DNA of 64,000 nucleotides from Planctomycetaceae bacterium (GCA_020850695.1 JADZEF010000029.1:1-64000); one strand, 5' to 3'. Positions 1 through 8,550 are shown, counted from the stretch's first letter. A program made the numbers and translations. The notes: generated by a model not told the origin, from the sequence alone.

Positions 1-167
1 CGCCATCGCCATCGCTCCGCGTGATGCCACTGTGTTCGGCCACACGGAACTTCTCTATCGCATCAACACCGCTCGCGCAAGCCTTCGCCAACCCCCCTAC
101 TCGACCCAAAGTGCGCGCCAGCCCTGATCGCTCACTCTCATGCCCGGCCATTCAGCCAGTCACTCTG

Positions 168-185
168 AACTAACGGAAGTTAGTT
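168..185. repeat. Short perfect hairpin upstream of the Rep-like gene
   Basis: A 7-bp perfect inverted repeat (AACTAAC, loop GGAA, GTTAGTT) lies 25 bases before the Rep-like start, and GTTAG recurs at 191-195. It could be an operator or part of a replication origin. Bases 1-167 hold no gene that I can support. Confidence 0.45.
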
Positions 186-209
186 AAAAAGTTAGGGAGA
201 ACTGACGCC

Positions 210-779
210 ATGTTTCATCAGACTCGTCCAGCCAGGAATTGCAAGAACGCGTTTCTCACAGCCAGAGCCGCAACTTGCTACGAGCCGCGGTGTTCGCTGA
301 TGTGCCGCTCCAATTGGGCCCGACTTCATTCAACTCGGCTCTTCCATCACCTCCACAAGATTTCCGGCAGCCACCATGTCTACTTTGGGAACGTCCAGAT
401 TCAGGACTTCCTCAGCCTCGAAGATCACCGCGATCTCAGAAAGCGACTTCTCCGGCAACTGCGTGAGTACGAGTCCGTCACAAAGACGGTTGCTCTGATC
501 CGAGGAACGAGCGAGACAGAACCTGACGGTCGGATTCACTATCACTACTGCATGTACGCGACTCAGCCGCTGAGCCATGCGGCCATGAAAGGGTTGTGGA
601 CAGAAGCATGCTATCCCTGCTCGACACGCATCTCCCATCGACCGCCCATCAAGGGATTGATGCCAGCCGCAAAGTACATGTTCAAGGATCTCAGAAACTC
701 CAAACCGGTCCTTTTGTTTGAACGCGCGAAGTTTCAGATCACTTGGGGCAGTCGTCTTTTCTTTCGCAATCCAATTTGA
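210..779 (+). CDS. Possible HUH-type rolling-circle Rep protein (189 aa)
   Basis: The second half contains IHYHYCMY, an H-x-H motif between hydrophobic residues as in HUH endonucleases, and further on AAKYMFKDL, which fits the Y-x-x-K catalytic motif of rolling-circle Rep proteins. Such proteins nick a replication or transfer origin and stay covalently linked through the tyrosine. A purine-rich stretch (GTTAGGGAGA) about 9 bases before the ATG supports the start. The first 45 residues look atypical, rich in Arg and Cys, so the gene may be frameshifted at its 5' end or start later. The polymerase, integrase and helicase remnants downstream fit a small replicating mobile element. The assignment rests on two short motifs. 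Confidence 0.42.
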   Translation: MFHQTRPARNCKNAFLTARAATCYEPRCSLMCRSNWARLHSTRLFHHLHKISGSHHVYFGNVQIQDFLSLEDHRDLRKRLLRQLREYESVTKTVALIRGTSETEPDGRIHYHYCMYATQPLSHAAMKGLWTEACYPCSTRISHRPPIKGLMPAAKYMFKDLRNSKPVLLFERAKFQITWGSRLFFRNPI

Positions 780-801
780 GCCGCCGGTGAACCACATTCA
801 A

Positions 802-840
802 GGATGTTTTTGACGCACCGCAGTTACGTCAAAAACATCC
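802..840. repeat. 14-bp perfect inverted repeat, possible nick-site hairpin
   Basis: Arms 802-815 (GGATGTTTTTGACG) and 827-840 are exact reverse complements around an 11-base loop (CACCGCAGTTA). It begins 22 bases after the Rep-like stop codon and overlaps the start of the polymerase fragment. Stem-loops of this kind serve as nick sites for HUH Rep proteins, but no terminator-like T-run follows, so the function is inferred. Confidence 0.6.
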
Positions 841-1190
841 CCGAAGTGGTCCACCACCGCGGCCAGCCCGACCACCCTCTGTTCGACCCGTTCATGCCAA
901 AGGATGTCATCCCGTGGTGCTTCCATCCCCGTTTGAAACAGGACGGCACCCAAACCGGGCGAATGCCTTCGGTTCAACCGGCCATCCACAACATGCCGCA
1001 GAAGTCCGCCATCAAGCGGATGATGATGAGCCGGTGGCGGCAGTACGGCGGCCTGCATCTTCAACACGACCAGTCGGCCATCGAAGTCCGCATTCTCGCC
1101 TGCCAGGCGATGGCCAATGACCGCATTCTGAAGGAAGCGTTTCAGAAAGGCTTCGACGCCCACAAGTACGTGGCGTCGATCATCGTCTAA
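804..1190 (+). pseudogene. Remnant of a family A DNA polymerase (palm part only)
   Basis: The 128 residues match the start of the polymerase domain of phage or plasmid family A polymerases: TQTGRMPSVQPAIHNMP corresponds to the TGR...NLQNIP motif and HDQSAIEVRILA to motif A (DYSQIELRVLA) with its catalytic Asp. DAHKYVAS then leads towards the O-helix. A TAA stop interrupts at 1188. Reading continues in the same frame after the stop as polymerase-like TKERKSCKKLGF (about 1206-1241), but the expected YG of the O-helix is found in another frame, joined to the next gene. The N-terminal exonuclease part and motif C are absent. I regard it as a broken gene. Confidence 0.7.
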
Positions 1191-1225
1191 GTTCCCAATC
1201 ACAAGACCACGAAGGAGCGAAAGTC

Positions 1226-2338
1226 ATGCAAGAAGCTCGGTTTTACGGAGTGGCGAATGATTCAAAGGCGTTGACTCGTCGCGGGTGGCTTCATGTTTCG
1301 GAAATCAGGTTGGGCGACGAAGTCTTGGGATTCGATTCCGGGGTGCTTCGATGGACACCGGTCAGACTGGTCGGTTGGCACCCTCAACTGCCCCTCGTCC
1401 GGATTCACAATGAAAACTTTTTTGAGGCGCTTTGCACTCCGGGACAGCGGTGGATCGGACATTGCCGACGCGGCGGAACGCGGACCAGGCGCATCGTCCA
1501 GGAAGTCTTCTCGACGCAATCAGTGAAGAAAGAACATTCCATCTACCTCTCTGCGCCGGTCGAGGATGAGCGGATGCTACCGATCACTCCTGCCGAAGCT
1601 GCACTTATCGGCTTCACCTATGGGGATGGATCGATGAATCGGTCGGAGTACACGGGTGCGCCATCCCAAGCCTTTGGCCGAAGGGTCGGATTCCGGGTGC
1701 AGATCTTTCAGAAGAAGCTCTTCGGCGTACGTTTCTTGGAAAGCATGATCAGTCAGTGGGGACGCGACGTCACTCGCTATATCCGTCCGACAGGCATCGA
1801 AGTCTTCTATCTGCAACCAGACGACGCTCGCAGCCTTTGGTACAGGGCGGGCCTCTACTTCGAGGAAGATCTCACGCAATTCGTTTTGAAATTGGGAACG
1901 CGATGCCGCAAGGCTTTCCTGGAAGGTGCATTCGTCGCCGAGGGCAGCTTCGATCGAAGAAAGATTCGTCACTACGCACAGAACCAAGGGGCCTTCGCGG
2001 AGGCGATCCGACTGGCGATCTTCATGGCAGGCAAGTTTCCTTCGCACAGCCTCAAGCACGATGGAGACAAGTCAGAGAAAACTTGCTACGTGCTCCGAGA
2101 AGGGAAGCCGTACGTGACCGGCCAGCGCATGCAATTCTGGCCACAAAAGCAGCTCGGTGCGGTCTGGAATCTGACGAACGACCTCGGAAGCTGGGTCGTC
2201 AAGCAGGGGGACTGCATCTTTCTCACCGGGGATGGATCCGTTCCATTGGGAACAGGATCTGAGACGTCCCTCGGTGCGTACCGAAATGTAAAGGGACATC
2301 AGGTGCATCGACCGACCTACGCCATCACTCAGTTTTAG
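1226..2338 (+). CDS. Intein-like Hint domain with LAGLIDADG homing endonuclease (370 aa)
   Basis: Residues 10-75 resemble intein block A and B: NDSKALTRRGWLHVSEI and LGDEVLG, then FEALCTPGQRWIG where TPxH is expected. Two LAGLIDADG motifs follow, LIGFTYGDGS and FLEGAFVAEGSFDR, the two active-site helices of a homing endonuclease. Near the C-terminus AVWNLTNDLGSWVV and IFLTGD resemble blocks F and G, where the usual ending is TGN or HN. The first residue is not Cys or Ser and the last Asn is replaced by Asp, so protein splicing is unlikely. FYGV directly before the Hint part looks like the O-helix of the upstream polymerase fragment, so this is probably an intein that split its host gene and decayed, or became a free-standing homing gene. 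Confidence 0.72.
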   Translation: MQEARFYGVANDSKALTRRGWLHVSEIRLGDEVLGFDSGVLRWTPVRLVGWHPQLPLVRIHNENFFEALCTPGQRWIGHCRRGGTRTRRIVQEVFSTQSVKKEHSIYLSAPVEDERMLPITPAEAALIGFTYGDGSMNRSEYTGAPSQAFGRRVGFRVQIFQKKLFGVRFLESMISQWGRDVTRYIRPTGIEVFYLQPDDARSLWYRAGLYFEEDLTQFVLKLGTRCRKAFLEGAFVAEGSFDRRKIRHYAQNQGAFAEAIRLAIFMAGKFPSHSLKHDGDKSEKTCYVLREGKPYVTGQRMQFWPQKQLGAVWNLTNDLGSWVVKQGDCIFLTGDGSVPLGTGSETSLGAYRNVKGHQVHRPTYAITQF

Positions 2339-2426
2339 TATCGCTTTTCCTAAGCAGCAGGTTTTCAAGTCATCCGCGAGCGAATCGAATACGTTCCTAA
2401 TATCGCTTAGAGACAAAAGCGATACT
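2337..2426. repeat. 12-bp inverted repeat with an extra half-copy before the integrase
   Basis: AGTATCGCTTTT (2337-2348, overlapping the preceding stop codon) is repeated in perfect inverse as AAAAGCGATACT (2415-2426). A partial direct copy, TATCGCTT, lies between them at 2401-2408. The array ends 22 bases before the recombinase start and could be arm-type or autoregulatory sites for it. Confidence 0.55.
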
Positions 2427-2448
2427 CATTTCCAGCAAGGGGAAGATC

Positions 2449-3075
2449 ATGTCGGGAGAAAGGTATGTTCCGTGGAATCGCGGACGGCGACTGCCGGCGG
2501 AGCCGCTCGTCTTGGATGAGGTCCGGAAGCTGATCGGCTCGGCGTCCGGACGGTCACCGACCGGGATTCGGAACCGGGCGTTGATCGTCGCGCTCTACCG
2601 CGGCGGACTTCGGTGCAGCGAAGCGCTCGATCTCTTTCCGAAGGACTGCAATCTCGGATCCGGAACGATTCGAATCCTCTGCGGTAAAGGCGGCCGATCG
2701 CGGGTCGTCGGGATCGATCCGGAGGCGGCCGGCGTCATCCAGCGCTGGCTGGACCGCCGGGTCGCCCTCGGGCTGACCGGACGGTACCCGGTGTTCTGCA
2801 CGCTCGACGGGAAGCCACTCCAACCCGTTTACGTGCGGAACCTGCTCCGGCGTCTCGGACAGCGGGCGGGGATCGACAAGCGGGTCCACCCGCACGGCCT
2901 CCGCCATACGCACGCGTATGAACTGGCCAATGAGAATTTCCCGCTCCACGTCATCCAACAGCAGCTCGGGCATTCGAGCCTGGCCACGACCGATCGCTAT
3001 ATCCGGCATCTGAGCGCCCCGGAAGTCGTCGAACGGATGAAGTCGCGGAAGTGTCGACTGGAAGCTCCTGAATAG
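2449..3075 (+). CDS. Short tyrosine recombinase / integrase (208 aa)
   Basis: This is a site-specific recombinase of the phage-integrase family, which breaks and rejoins DNA through a tyrosine. The full catalytic set can be read: Arg55 in GGLRCSEAL, a Lys near residue 80 in GKGGRS, His149-x-x-Arg152 in HGLRHTH, His175 in LGHSS and Tyr184 in DRYIRH. It consists almost only of the catalytic domain and lacks the usual N-terminal core-binding domain of about 100 residues, so it is either a minimal recombinase or shortened. GGGGAAG lies at proper spacing before the ATG. It sits next to helicase and Rep-like genes, which suits element maintenance. Confidence 0.88.
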   Translation: MSGERYVPWNRGRRLPAEPLVLDEVRKLIGSASGRSPTGIRNRALIVALYRGGLRCSEALDLFPKDCNLGSGTIRILCGKGGRSRVVGIDPEAAGVIQRWLDRRVALGLTGRYPVFCTLDGKPLQPVYVRNLLRRLGQRAGIDKRVHPHGLRHTHAYELANENFPLHVIQQQLGHSSLATTDRYIRHLSAPEVVERMKSRKCRLEAPE

Positions 3076-3151
3076 CGTCTTCCGTCGCCATCGAAGTTCG
3101 TGTGCGCGGTGTGTCGAGTGTGCTGAGTGTGTCGGGTCGTGGAGGGATTGA

Positions 3152-4741
3152 ATGTTCGACTTCAGTGCGTGGCCAAATGGTGTCTCTCAGCCGCACTCGG
3201 AGACGCCGACAGCCGTGGCGGAGCCAGAACCTTTCATCTGGAACGACGATGCTCCGTCACAGCAGAACTACGACGGTCTCGGTTTTCGGTTGGCCGCGAC
3301 CCGCGCCTTCTTTCGCGGGCCGGAAGGCGGTCTGGTTCAGGTCGCGGCTCCCGGGTCAGATCCACGATACATCCTCTCCGGCAGGGAGTTATGGCCCTTG
3401 CTTGTGGACCTTCTGGGGGCGTGCGTCATGAAACGCGGCGAGCTGACGGGACGCGCCATCTCTCGCGGACATCTTGACGCGCTGCTCCACACAGATACTT
3501 TCCTCCGCCACTTTCATCCGATCACCACCGTGACCGATGTGCCTCGGTATCTCTCGAACTTCGAGATTTCAGAACCGGGTTACAACAAGATCAGTCGACA
3601 TGAGGCGGTGTACTACACGGGGAATACGCCTCAGGTCAGCTATGACTTGTGTGCGATGCCCCGGTTTCTTGATGTGATGGCGTTTGAGACGAATGCGGAC
3701 CGCACGAATGCCGTCGCGGCGGCGCTGACTGTCATGCTCCGCGGACACTGGCCGGGTGGAAAGCCGATCGTGCTGGCGACTGCAACGAAGAGCCACGCCG
3801 GCAAGGACACGATTCTGGATTTTGCGGCCGGCGTCGAACGCAAACAGTCTATCTCTTATCAGGACAAGGACTGGCCGGTCGAACGGTCATTCGTCGCGGC
3901 GGCGAAAGGTCCCCCCTGTCCAGCCCTCATCGTCATAGAGAATGCCCGTCTGGGACGCGGCCATGACAAGATCGCCTCAGCTTACATCGAACGGTTCACC
4001 ACCGATCCGAATCCGATGCTGTTCTCCACGGGAACAGGAGGCCCGGTCCGCGTCAGGAACGATTTCGTTGTCGCGATCTCCACGAATTCCGGCCAGGTCA
4101 GCGAAGACCTTCTGAACCGATGCCTGCCCATCCATCTTGTCCCCCGGGGAGACATTCATCTTCGCGGCTGTCCGATCGGAAATCCTCGGCACACGTACCT
4201 GCCGGAACACAGGGAGCGGATCGCGGCCGAGCTGCGCGGAATGATCGAGCGATGGAAGTGCGCCGGCCGGCCGGCAGCGACGGACGTGGCTCATCCCTTC
4301 TCAGAATGGGCACGAGTCATCGGTGGTATTCTCCGCATCAACGGCTTCGTGGACTTCCTGGCCAACTACGGGAAGCGCAAATCGTGCGACGATCCCGTTC
4401 GCGAAGGGCTGGCCACACTCGGTGCCGCAAGGCCGGATGACTGGTTGCGACCATCTGACTTGGCCGGCATTGTCGAGAATCTCGGACTCGTCGGCCGTCT
4501 GATCTCCGTGTCGGATCGGGAGTGCGGCGCATCACGTGCGCGCGGGTTGGGAGTCCTGCTTTCGAAACATGTCGGAGAGACGGTCATGGTGGAGACAGAG
4601 GATGGCGTGATGTCATTCAAGATCGGAAAAACGCGACAGCGGTTTAGCGGAATTGTCCAGACGCGGTACCGTTTCGCTCGCGCCGGCTTCCTGCCGGCTC
4701 CGACCGATGAGGACCCGCCGGCCGCCGGCTTGGTCGACTGA
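3152..4741 (+). CDS. SF3/AAA+-like replication helicase of a mobile element (529 aa)
   Basis: A probable ATP-driven replication protein. Around residues 207-222, IVLATATKSHAGKDT is a divergent Walker A loop (AGKDT in place of GKT). Around residue 257, PALIVIENAR fits Walker B, and near residue 306, VVAISTNSGQ followed by LLNRCLPIHL fits sensor 1 and an arginine finger, the order seen in the helicase part of phage and plasmid primase-helicases. No primase motifs are visible before it. GGAGGG at good spacing supports the ATG. It follows the recombinase by 76 bases on the same strand. The family is not certain; the ATPase reading is moderately supported. Confidence 0.6.
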   Translation: MFDFSAWPNGVSQPHSETPTAVAEPEPFIWNDDAPSQQNYDGLGFRLAATRAFFRGPEGGLVQVAAPGSDPRYILSGRELWPLLVDLLGACVMKRGELTGRAISRGHLDALLHTDTFLRHFHPITTVTDVPRYLSNFEISEPGYNKISRHEAVYYTGNTPQVSYDLCAMPRFLDVMAFETNADRTNAVAAALTVMLRGHWPGGKPIVLATATKSHAGKDTILDFAAGVERKQSISYQDKDWPVERSFVAAAKGPPCPALIVIENARLGRGHDKIASAYIERFTTDPNPMLFSTGTGGPVRVRNDFVVAISTNSGQVSEDLLNRCLPIHLVPRGDIHLRGCPIGNPRHTYLPEHRERIAAELRGMIERWKCAGRPAATDVAHPFSEWARVIGGILRINGFVDFLANYGKRKSCDDPVREGLATLGAARPDDWLRPSDLAGIVENLGLVGRLISVSDRECGASRARGLGVLLSKHVGETVMVETEDGVMSFKIGKTRQRFSGIVQTRYRFARAGFLPAPTDEDPPAAGLVD

Positions 4742-4823
4742 TTTTGGAGGCGTTTTTTGGATCGCTTGGGTGGAGCCGCGTGGTGCGGCCCCGTTCCGTA
4801 ACTTTCAAATGAAGGATCGACTG

Positions 4824-5681
4824 ATGACGCGCGAACAAGTGGGATCGCTATTCAACGCACTTCAGGCTGCAATGGACCCCGCCCCCGAGAATCTCTGCGC
4901 GGTCTTGCAGAACCTGCCCGCTCACGAGTACTTCCCTCCCCCGTGGACAACGTGGACTCTGTTGTCCTTGTTCGAGTATCGGAAGAAGCAGGACAGAGTG
5001 AGGCTTCAAGCTCAACGGGACATGCCCGACGTGTTTCCCCCGAGCCCGCAACTCGTCGAAATCGAACAGCCGCTTCGAAGGTCCTTCGATGAAAGCTCAC
5101 AATGGGAGTGGTTTCTGGAGTGCGGGGTTGGCTTCGGGTATCTCGTCCACAGCCGAACCCAGGAGTGCGTTACTTTTGGCTTGAAGGAGGACAATGCGGG
5201 GATCTTCTTTGCCGATCTCGCAGGCTTCCAGCCGAACGAGCAGCAAAGGAGCGCCGCTGGAGTCCGTTTCTGCGAGTTGCATCCTTCGCCGGTGACTTGC
5301 TTCCGTGATGTCGGCGAGCTTTATGACTGTGAGTTGCTTCAGGGGCACCATTACATTTCCTCAGACGTCCGGAGAGATGTCGAGCCGGATGGCTACTCTC
5401 TCGCGGACGAACTCCTGCCCTGGTCGAGCGTGGTTTCCGAGTTCGTCCGCCGCTGCGATGACAACACTAACGGAGTCTGGTTGGCCGCACTGATCGGCGA
5501 CTGGATGCTCGCCCATACCATCGCCGCGTTGCTGGGGAGACACGATCTTGCCTCGGCGACCGAGGCTCGGGCGGCTCAGCAGCGGGCCGATCACTCCTTG
5601 CTGATCCGACGAATGCACTCTCGACGGCCAACTCCCGGGATCACGCTGGACAGCGGTGATCGACTTGTCCATTCGGCTTGA
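4824..5681 (+). CDS. Unrecognised soluble protein of the mobile-element region (285 aa)
   Basis: I do not recognise a family. The protein is acidic and rich in aromatic residues, with no membrane segment or signal peptide. The start at 4824 is preferred because GAAGGA stands 7 bases before it; another ATG lies at 4809, and further upstream the frame overlaps the helicase gene. It follows the helicase by 82 bases in the same direction and is the last gene before the structured region at 5957-6110. No cysteine pairs or catalytic signatures stand out. Confidence 0.55.
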   Translation: MTREQVGSLFNALQAAMDPAPENLCAVLQNLPAHEYFPPPWTTWTLLSLFEYRKKQDRVRLQAQRDMPDVFPPSPQLVEIEQPLRRSFDESSQWEWFLECGVGFGYLVHSRTQECVTFGLKEDNAGIFFADLAGFQPNEQQRSAAGVRFCELHPSPVTCFRDVGELYDCELLQGHHYISSDVRRDVEPDGYSLADELLPWSSVVSEFVRRCDDNTNGVWLAALIGDWMLAHTIAALLGRHDLASATEARAAQQRADHSLLIRRMHSRRPTPGITLDSGDRLVHSA

Positions 5682-5956
5682 GGACGCAGAGTTGCGGTGG
5701 CGAGACTCCCGCCGGATTCATGTCGATGCCACGGTTCTGGCCCAATAAATCTTGCCGGACGGCAACCCAGTTCTCGGGCGACGGCTGAGAGATGTCGTCG
5801 AAGAATGTCTCAAGCGAGATCGATTGCCGCCGACACCTGCTGTGTGTACTCTTGCTCCGTCGGTGAGGCTCGCGGAGCCATACCGACGACTCAGCGTTAC
5901 GTTATTGGAGCATTTCCGCATGACCGTGGTCGCGATGCGACCACCGACAACTTGAA

Positions 5957-6110
5957 GGCGCGAAAGCGCCAGGCTGCCCCCGCCTAAACCCGCCAACCTG
6001 AGCGTTCCAACGCTCTTGAAGTTTCACAGAGGCAGAACTGGAGCCGCGCCCCCCGTAAGGGGGGCGTCGGCCGGTTCTGTCTGTGCGCCCCTTGGCGGGG
6101 GTTGGCGGGC
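5957..6110. other. Complex inverted-repeat structure (RNA or DNA), multibranched
   Basis: This gene-free stretch (5682-6258) contains nested pairings. GGCGC-GAAA-GCGCC (5957-5970) is a perfect tetraloop hairpin. CCCGCCAACC (5989-5998) pairs perfectly with 6100-6109. Inside that closing helix are GAGCGTT-CC-AACGCTC (6000-6015), a long hairpin 6025-6085 of about 26 pairs with three small bulges and a GTAA loop (6055-6058), and CGCC-CCTT-GGCG (6086-6097). The result is a closed multi-arm fold. It lies between the mobile-element genes and the sigma factor and could be a structured RNA leader, a cruciform origin or an element end. The rest of 5682-6258 shows nothing else. Confidence 0.6.
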
Positions 6111-6258
6111 ACTCCGGTTCGGCGCTCCCTGTTTTTATGCGCCAAGCCTTTCTCTGCCCGTGCCAGTTTCCCTGCTACCCGATTCAAGAAATCCGAATTT
6201 CCGGTGGAAATCCGGAAAGGTTTTTCCGACGCCAGCGTGCTGCTCTTCAGAGGACGAG

Positions 6259-6858
6259 ATGCCGGACCTTCCCGCAACGCCTCCCAGCCTCATCGTTCGC
6301 ATTCAGAACAGGGAGAAACACGCCGACGCAGCATGGGGTCAGCTTCTCGAAATCTACACGCCGATCGTGGTGCGTTTCGTTCGTTCGCGGGGTCTGCAAG
6401 ATGCCGACGCTTGCGATGTGGCTCAAGAAACATTCCGGACGGTCGCTCACTCGATTGGCGGGTTTGACCCGGTCCCGGAAAAGGGGCGGTTCCGGGACTG
6501 GCTGTTCGTCATTGTCCGCAGCCGGCTGGCCGATCACCGGCGGCGGACGGCGCGGACGCAACAGGGGTCAGGCGATCCGGACATCCACGCAGCACTGGAT
6601 GGGATTGTCCGTGAGGAACCTCATCAGGCACTTTGGGACCAGGAGTACCAGCAGCAGTTGCTGACTTGGACGGCAAAGCACGTTCGCGGCGAGTTCACGG
6701 AATCGACCTGGGCGGCGTTCTGGATGACCGCGGTGGACGGGCATCCCGCCAATGATGTGGCGGGTCGGCTCGGAATGACCGTAAGCAACGTCTACGTCTG
6801 CAAGAGTCGGGTGCTGGCGCGGCTTCGAGACAAGGTCCGAGAGATCGAAGGGGAGTGA
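6259..6858 (+). CDS. ECF-type RNA polymerase sigma factor (199 aa)
   Basis: Directs RNA polymerase to specific promoters. Region 2 is visible in ADACDVAQETF and GRFRDWLFVIVRSRLADHRRR (the DCDVaQE/FRaWL pattern common in planctomycete ECF factors). Region 4 is the helix-turn-helix HPANDVAGRLGMTVSNVYVCKSRVLARLRD. The length is normal for ECF factors. The ATG at 6259 is chosen because homology begins right after it, although the frame is open further upstream. The stop overlaps the GTG of the kinase gene (GTGA), so the two are translationally coupled. In planctomycetes this sigma-kinase pairing is common, and the kinase probably controls the sigma factor or its regulon. Confidence 0.93.
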   Translation: MPDLPATPPSLIVRIQNREKHADAAWGQLLEIYTPIVVRFVRSRGLQDADACDVAQETFRTVAHSIGGFDPVPEKGRFRDWLFVIVRSRLADHRRRTARTQQGSGDPDIHAALDGIVREEPHQALWDQEYQQQLLTWTAKHVRGEFTESTWAAFWMTAVDGHPANDVAGRLGMTVSNVYVCKSRVLARLRDKVREIEGE

Positions 6859-8549
6859 ATCTCCCGGGATGGATCATGGAACCCTCGACAACGAAACCTG
6901 ACGCCGGTGAGTTAAGACGGCTTCTCGCCGGCGGATTGTCGCCGGAAGAGGAGTGTCGGATTCTGGAACTGGTTGAGTCCAATGAAGGGTGTATTCACCT
7001 CCTCGAAGACGCCGCTGCGGATCCGCAATTCCGAGCGGACGTCCGAGAGTTTCTCGGAAGACATGCTCCGCCAGAGCCGGCGGTTGAGAAGATTGTCGCC
7101 CATGTTGCCGGTCTCGCGAGGGAGCCGAACTCGCCATCGCTCGATTTTCTCGACGCGGCCGACACAGACGAATTTCTGGGGAAGTTCGACGGCTACCAAG
7201 TTCTGGCGTGCATAGGCAGCGGCGGCATGGGCGTTGTGTTGAAAGCCGTGGATCCTGCGCTCAATCGAGTTATTGCGTTGAAGGTTCTTTCGCCGCACCT
7301 TGCCACGAGCGCGAATGCCCGAAAGCGGTTCTTGCGGGAAGCCCGCGCCGCGGCGGCCGTGTGTCACGAGAACGTCGTCACAATCCACGCCGTGCGCGAA
7401 GCGGCTCGCCTTCCGTATCTGGTGATGGAATTCATCGGGGGAGTCTCACTTCAGGAGAGAATCAATTCGGAAGGTCCGCTGCCGGTCGTCGAGATTCTTC
7501 GGATCGGGATACAGGTCGCCGGCGGTCTGGCGGCCGCGCACGCTCAGGGACTGGTTCATCGCGACGTGAAGCCGGGAAACATCCTGTTGGAAAACGGCGT
7601 TCAACGCGTGAAGATCACCGACTTTGGTCTGGCTCGGGCCGCGGATGATGGCGGCATCACGCACGACGGGATGATGGTTGGAACTCCCGAGTACATGTCC
7701 CCCGAACAGGCCCGTGGCGAACCGGTGGACCATCGCACGGACCTGTTCAGCCTGGGGAGCGTTCTCCATGCGATGTGTACCGGGAAGTCGCCCTTCCGTG
7801 CAGAGACGACGACGGGAATTGTCCATCGCGTGTGCAACACGGATCCTTGCCCTCTCTTTGAACGAGACGCCGCCATTCCCGGCTGGCTCGCGGCCATTGT
7901 TTCCCGTCTGCATGCCAAGGCGCAGCAGGATCGGATTCAGTCCGCGGTCGAGGTCGTCGAGTTGCTCGGAGGACATCTGGCCGCCCTCCAGAGGGGGGAT
8001 GACCCGGCGCTATTGAATCTTGGAAAGGAGAGCCGGATGGCCGGCCTCTGGCTGCCGTGTACCGGGGTTATCGCACTGCTGGCAGGTGCCGTCGCAGGTA
8101 GCTCGGTCATCTCGCAGGAACCCAAGGCCTCATTGCAAGATTGGCCGGCGAGAGACCCTTTGCCGCTCAAGTCAGACGAAGCGACGCGCCGGATGTCCCC
8201 GCCGGCGATTGCGCCGGATGTGCTGTCCGCGCTGGCGCAGCCCGTCACTCTCAACGTTCCCTACGCACCACCCTACAAGGATGCCCCGACCGACAAATTG
8301 TCGGTTCAGTATGCGGTGAAAGACATCTGCGCCCAAGTCGGGCTCTCCTACCACTGGTCGAAGTCGCAACGAGGGTCGGCTCCGTTCCACAAGCGTTGGG
8401 TCACCCCGCACTTTGTGAACGTCCCCGCGCGCGATGCGCTGGGGGAGTTGCTTCGGCCCTTCCAATTGACTTTCGCTGTCGACGAGTCCGGTGTCTTCCT
8501 GAAACACGTCGATGACGGCGCTAATCCGCGCACCCCTGAAGGGAAATGA
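6855..8549 (+). CDS. Membrane Ser/Thr protein kinase with C-terminal STN-like module (564 aa)
   Basis: Residues from about 119 to 380 form a Hanks-type kinase: glycine loop GSGGMGVV, Lys in ALKVL, HRDVKPGN catalytic loop, DFG, and GTPEYMSPEQ activation segment. A hydrophobic stretch near residues 397-420 is one membrane helix. The part beyond it (about 455-550) ends in RDALGELLRPFQLTFAV, which resembles an STN (secretin/TonB short N-terminal) fold and is shared with the FGE-like protein downstream. The kinase domain should be cytoplasmic and the tail periplasmic. The start may be the coupled GTG at 6855 or ATG at 6876. The N-terminal region before the kinase may contact the coupled sigma factor; that is inference. 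Confidence 0.93.
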   Translation: MNLPGWIMEPSTTKPDAGELRRLLAGGLSPEEECRILELVESNEGCIHLLEDAAADPQFRADVREFLGRHAPPEPAVEKIVAHVAGLAREPNSPSLDFLDAADTDEFLGKFDGYQVLACIGSGGMGVVLKAVDPALNRVIALKVLSPHLATSANARKRFLREARAAAAVCHENVVTIHAVREAARLPYLVMEFIGGVSLQERINSEGPLPVVEILRIGIQVAGGLAAAHAQGLVHRDVKPGNILLENGVQRVKITDFGLARAADDGGITHDGMMVGTPEYMSPEQARGEPVDHRTDLFSLGSVLHAMCTGKSPFRAETTTGIVHRVCNTDPCPLFERDAAIPGWLAAIVSRLHAKAQQDRIQSAVEVVELLGGHLAALQRGDDPALLNLGKESRMAGLWLPCTGVIALLAGAVAGSSVISQEPKASLQDWPARDPLPLKSDEATRRMSPPAIAPDVLSALAQPVTLNVPYAPPYKDAPTDKLSVQYAVKDICAQVGLSYHWSKSQRGSAPFHKRWVTPHFVNVPARDALGELLRPFQLTFAVDESGVFLKHVDDGANPRTPEGK

Positions 8550-8550
8550 A

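Noticed and set aside
5989-6109. Integron attC site
   Set aside because: The outer helix resembles attC arms at first sight but does not fit the RYYYAAC and GTTRRRY core boxes, and no integron integrase is near.
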